Shown one piece after another: positions 29,465 to 30,195 of a stretch of DNA of 30,195 nucleotides; the first letter of the stretch is position 1; each line of letters opens with the position of its first letter. The position numbers were made by a program, and so were the translations under genes. Source of the DNA: a virus. The stretch is taken from the IMG/VR virus record IMGVR_UViG_3300023223_001870, positions 1 to 30,195 of that record; one strand, given 5' to 3'. The notes below the pieces were generated by a model. The model was given only the letters and a program-made list of their open reading frames with translations. It searched no databases and was not told the origin of the DNA.

Positions 29465-30195
29465 AATTCATTCCTTAATTGTAATATTGTTTCGCTCATA
29501 GTTTGTTTTTTGGCTAAGGCATTTAAAATTATTTCATCAATAGTACCTGGAGTTACAATGTCAATCCGAGTTACCTTTTTCGTCTGCCCCCCGCGATGGC
29601 TTCGCGCTTCGCTTTGAATATCGCACTCAAGACTAAAATTCCTAGAGTAATAAATGCTATAAGTACTCCGAGTAAGATTAACCCCAGTACCGCCGGCCCC
29701 TTGATTAGCCAAAAGCACGTCATAGCTACCATTGTTAAAATCGTCAACAGCCATAATCTTTTCTCGTTCATTTTGTAATCCCGTTAAAAATGTATGCGTT
29801 AATTTTAAATCCTCACAAACTTTTGCTACTTGCCGATAGTTATCTTTAAATACACACCATACGATAACTTTCTCAGTACGCGGTATATCTTCCAGTAGTT
29901 CAGCTAAAACTTTCGTACGGGGAATATCTAGAATTGTAGTTCCGTCCTCACTCCTAAATATACCTGTCACAATTTGCTGTAACCTCAGCGCTCGAGTGAT
30001 TGCCAGTTCCGCAACAGCTACCTTAACTCCGTCCACTGTTTCCCAATTCCGAGGACTCTCTTTCCCCCTAAATGTAAACGCTTTGCTATTTAAGAATGCC
30101 ACAAAATCATTTTTCATTTCCTTATAGATTCTTGCTTGCTCGGGGCTCATTTCAGCACTTACCCGTTGTTTCACCAAAGGGGGCAAATCCAGTAC
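29461..30195 (-). CDS. SNF2-type helicase, C-terminal part (5' truncated by window)
   Basis: The frame is open to the right edge, so the N-terminal ATPase lobe lies outside. The visible ~244 residues are the second RecA-like lobe of an SNF2/DEAD-like helicase: VLDLPPLVKQ at the edge, VIVWCVFKDNYRQVAK (motif IV region), LLANQGAGGTGVNL (motif V) and DIQSEARSHRGGQ (motif VI with the Arg finger pattern QxxxRxHRxGQ), then IDEIILNALAKKQ. Phage proteins of this group act as translocases or helicases in replication, recombination or transcription. The TTG at 30184-30186 is internal. Followed by the zinc-ribbon gene in a four-base overlap. Confidence 0.9.
   Translation of the reverse strand, partial: VLDLPPLVKQRVSAEMSPEQARIYKEMKNDFVAFLNSKAFTFRGKESPRNWETVDGVKVAVAELAITRALRLQQIVTGIFRSEDGTTILDIPRTKVLAELLEDIPRTEKVIVWCVFKDNYRQVAKVCEDLKLTHTFLTGLQNEREKIMAVDDFNNGSYDVLLANQGAGGTGVNLTRSTYSIYYSRNFSLECDIQSEARSHRGGQTKKVTRIDIVTPGTIDEIILNALAKKQTMSETILQLRNEL

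Noticed and set aside
29571-29771. 66-codon minus-strand frame inside the helicase that reads as a two-helix membrane protein with a basic tail and a GGGA upstream
   Set aside because: It lies entirely under helicase motifs V and VI in another frame; the hydrophobic look probably follows from those codons. Holin-like overprinting cannot be excluded but has no independent support.

Overview
The window looks like roughly 30 kb of a tailed-phage (or prophage) genome, AT-rich and densely packed, with most gene junctions being 1- or 4-base start/stop overlaps. The head genes belong to the Mu-like set (portal of the gp29/DUF935 type, Mu-I-like protease, gpT-like capsid). The tail is of the long non-contractile type: one major tail protein, a G/GT chaperone pair and a 934-residue tape measure, with no sheath or Mu-type baseplate genes. 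A lipobox-bearing protein in the lysis block points to a Gram-negative host; the species cannot be read from the sequence. No integrase, Mu-type transposase, tRNA, rRNA or CRISPR array was seen.

Layout. 1-6105 (+): large terminase (cut by the window edge), portal fused to a MuF-like domain, protease/scaffold, decoration protein, major capsid, then a terminator. 6154-10254 (+): six extra virion genes, including a 640-residue protein with eight repeats that is probably a head fibre. 10271-12870 (+): connector/completion genes and the major tail protein, followed by a terminator. 12871-13130 (-): a small antisense DNA-binding-type gene with its own promoter, lying inside the tail cluster. 13157-22946 (+): tail chaperones joined by a predicted -1 frameshift, tape measure, three tail-tip/fibre genes and a small unknown. 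22943-24476 (+): lysis block. 24473-27872 (-): early operon of two conserved unknowns, a ribbon-helix-helix-like protein, a broken family A DNA polymerase gene and a VRR-NUC-type nuclease. 27873-28116: divergent control region with three 18-bp inverted repeats. 28117-28922 (+): four very small accessory genes ending at a strong terminator. 28977-30195 (-): a small unknown gene behind a palindromic operator/promoter, a zinc-ribbon microprotein and the C-terminal part of an SNF2-type helicase that runs off the right edge.

The points most worth checking are: the polymerase gene, which changes frame three times, at two of which an expected catalytic or binding motif is absent; the antisense gene in the tail operon; two distinct sets of candidate operators; three His-x-His motifs exactly 24 residues apart in the portal fusion; the repeat fibre, whose units are alike in protein but diverged in codons; and a lysis cassette whose holin and spanin roles are not obvious.
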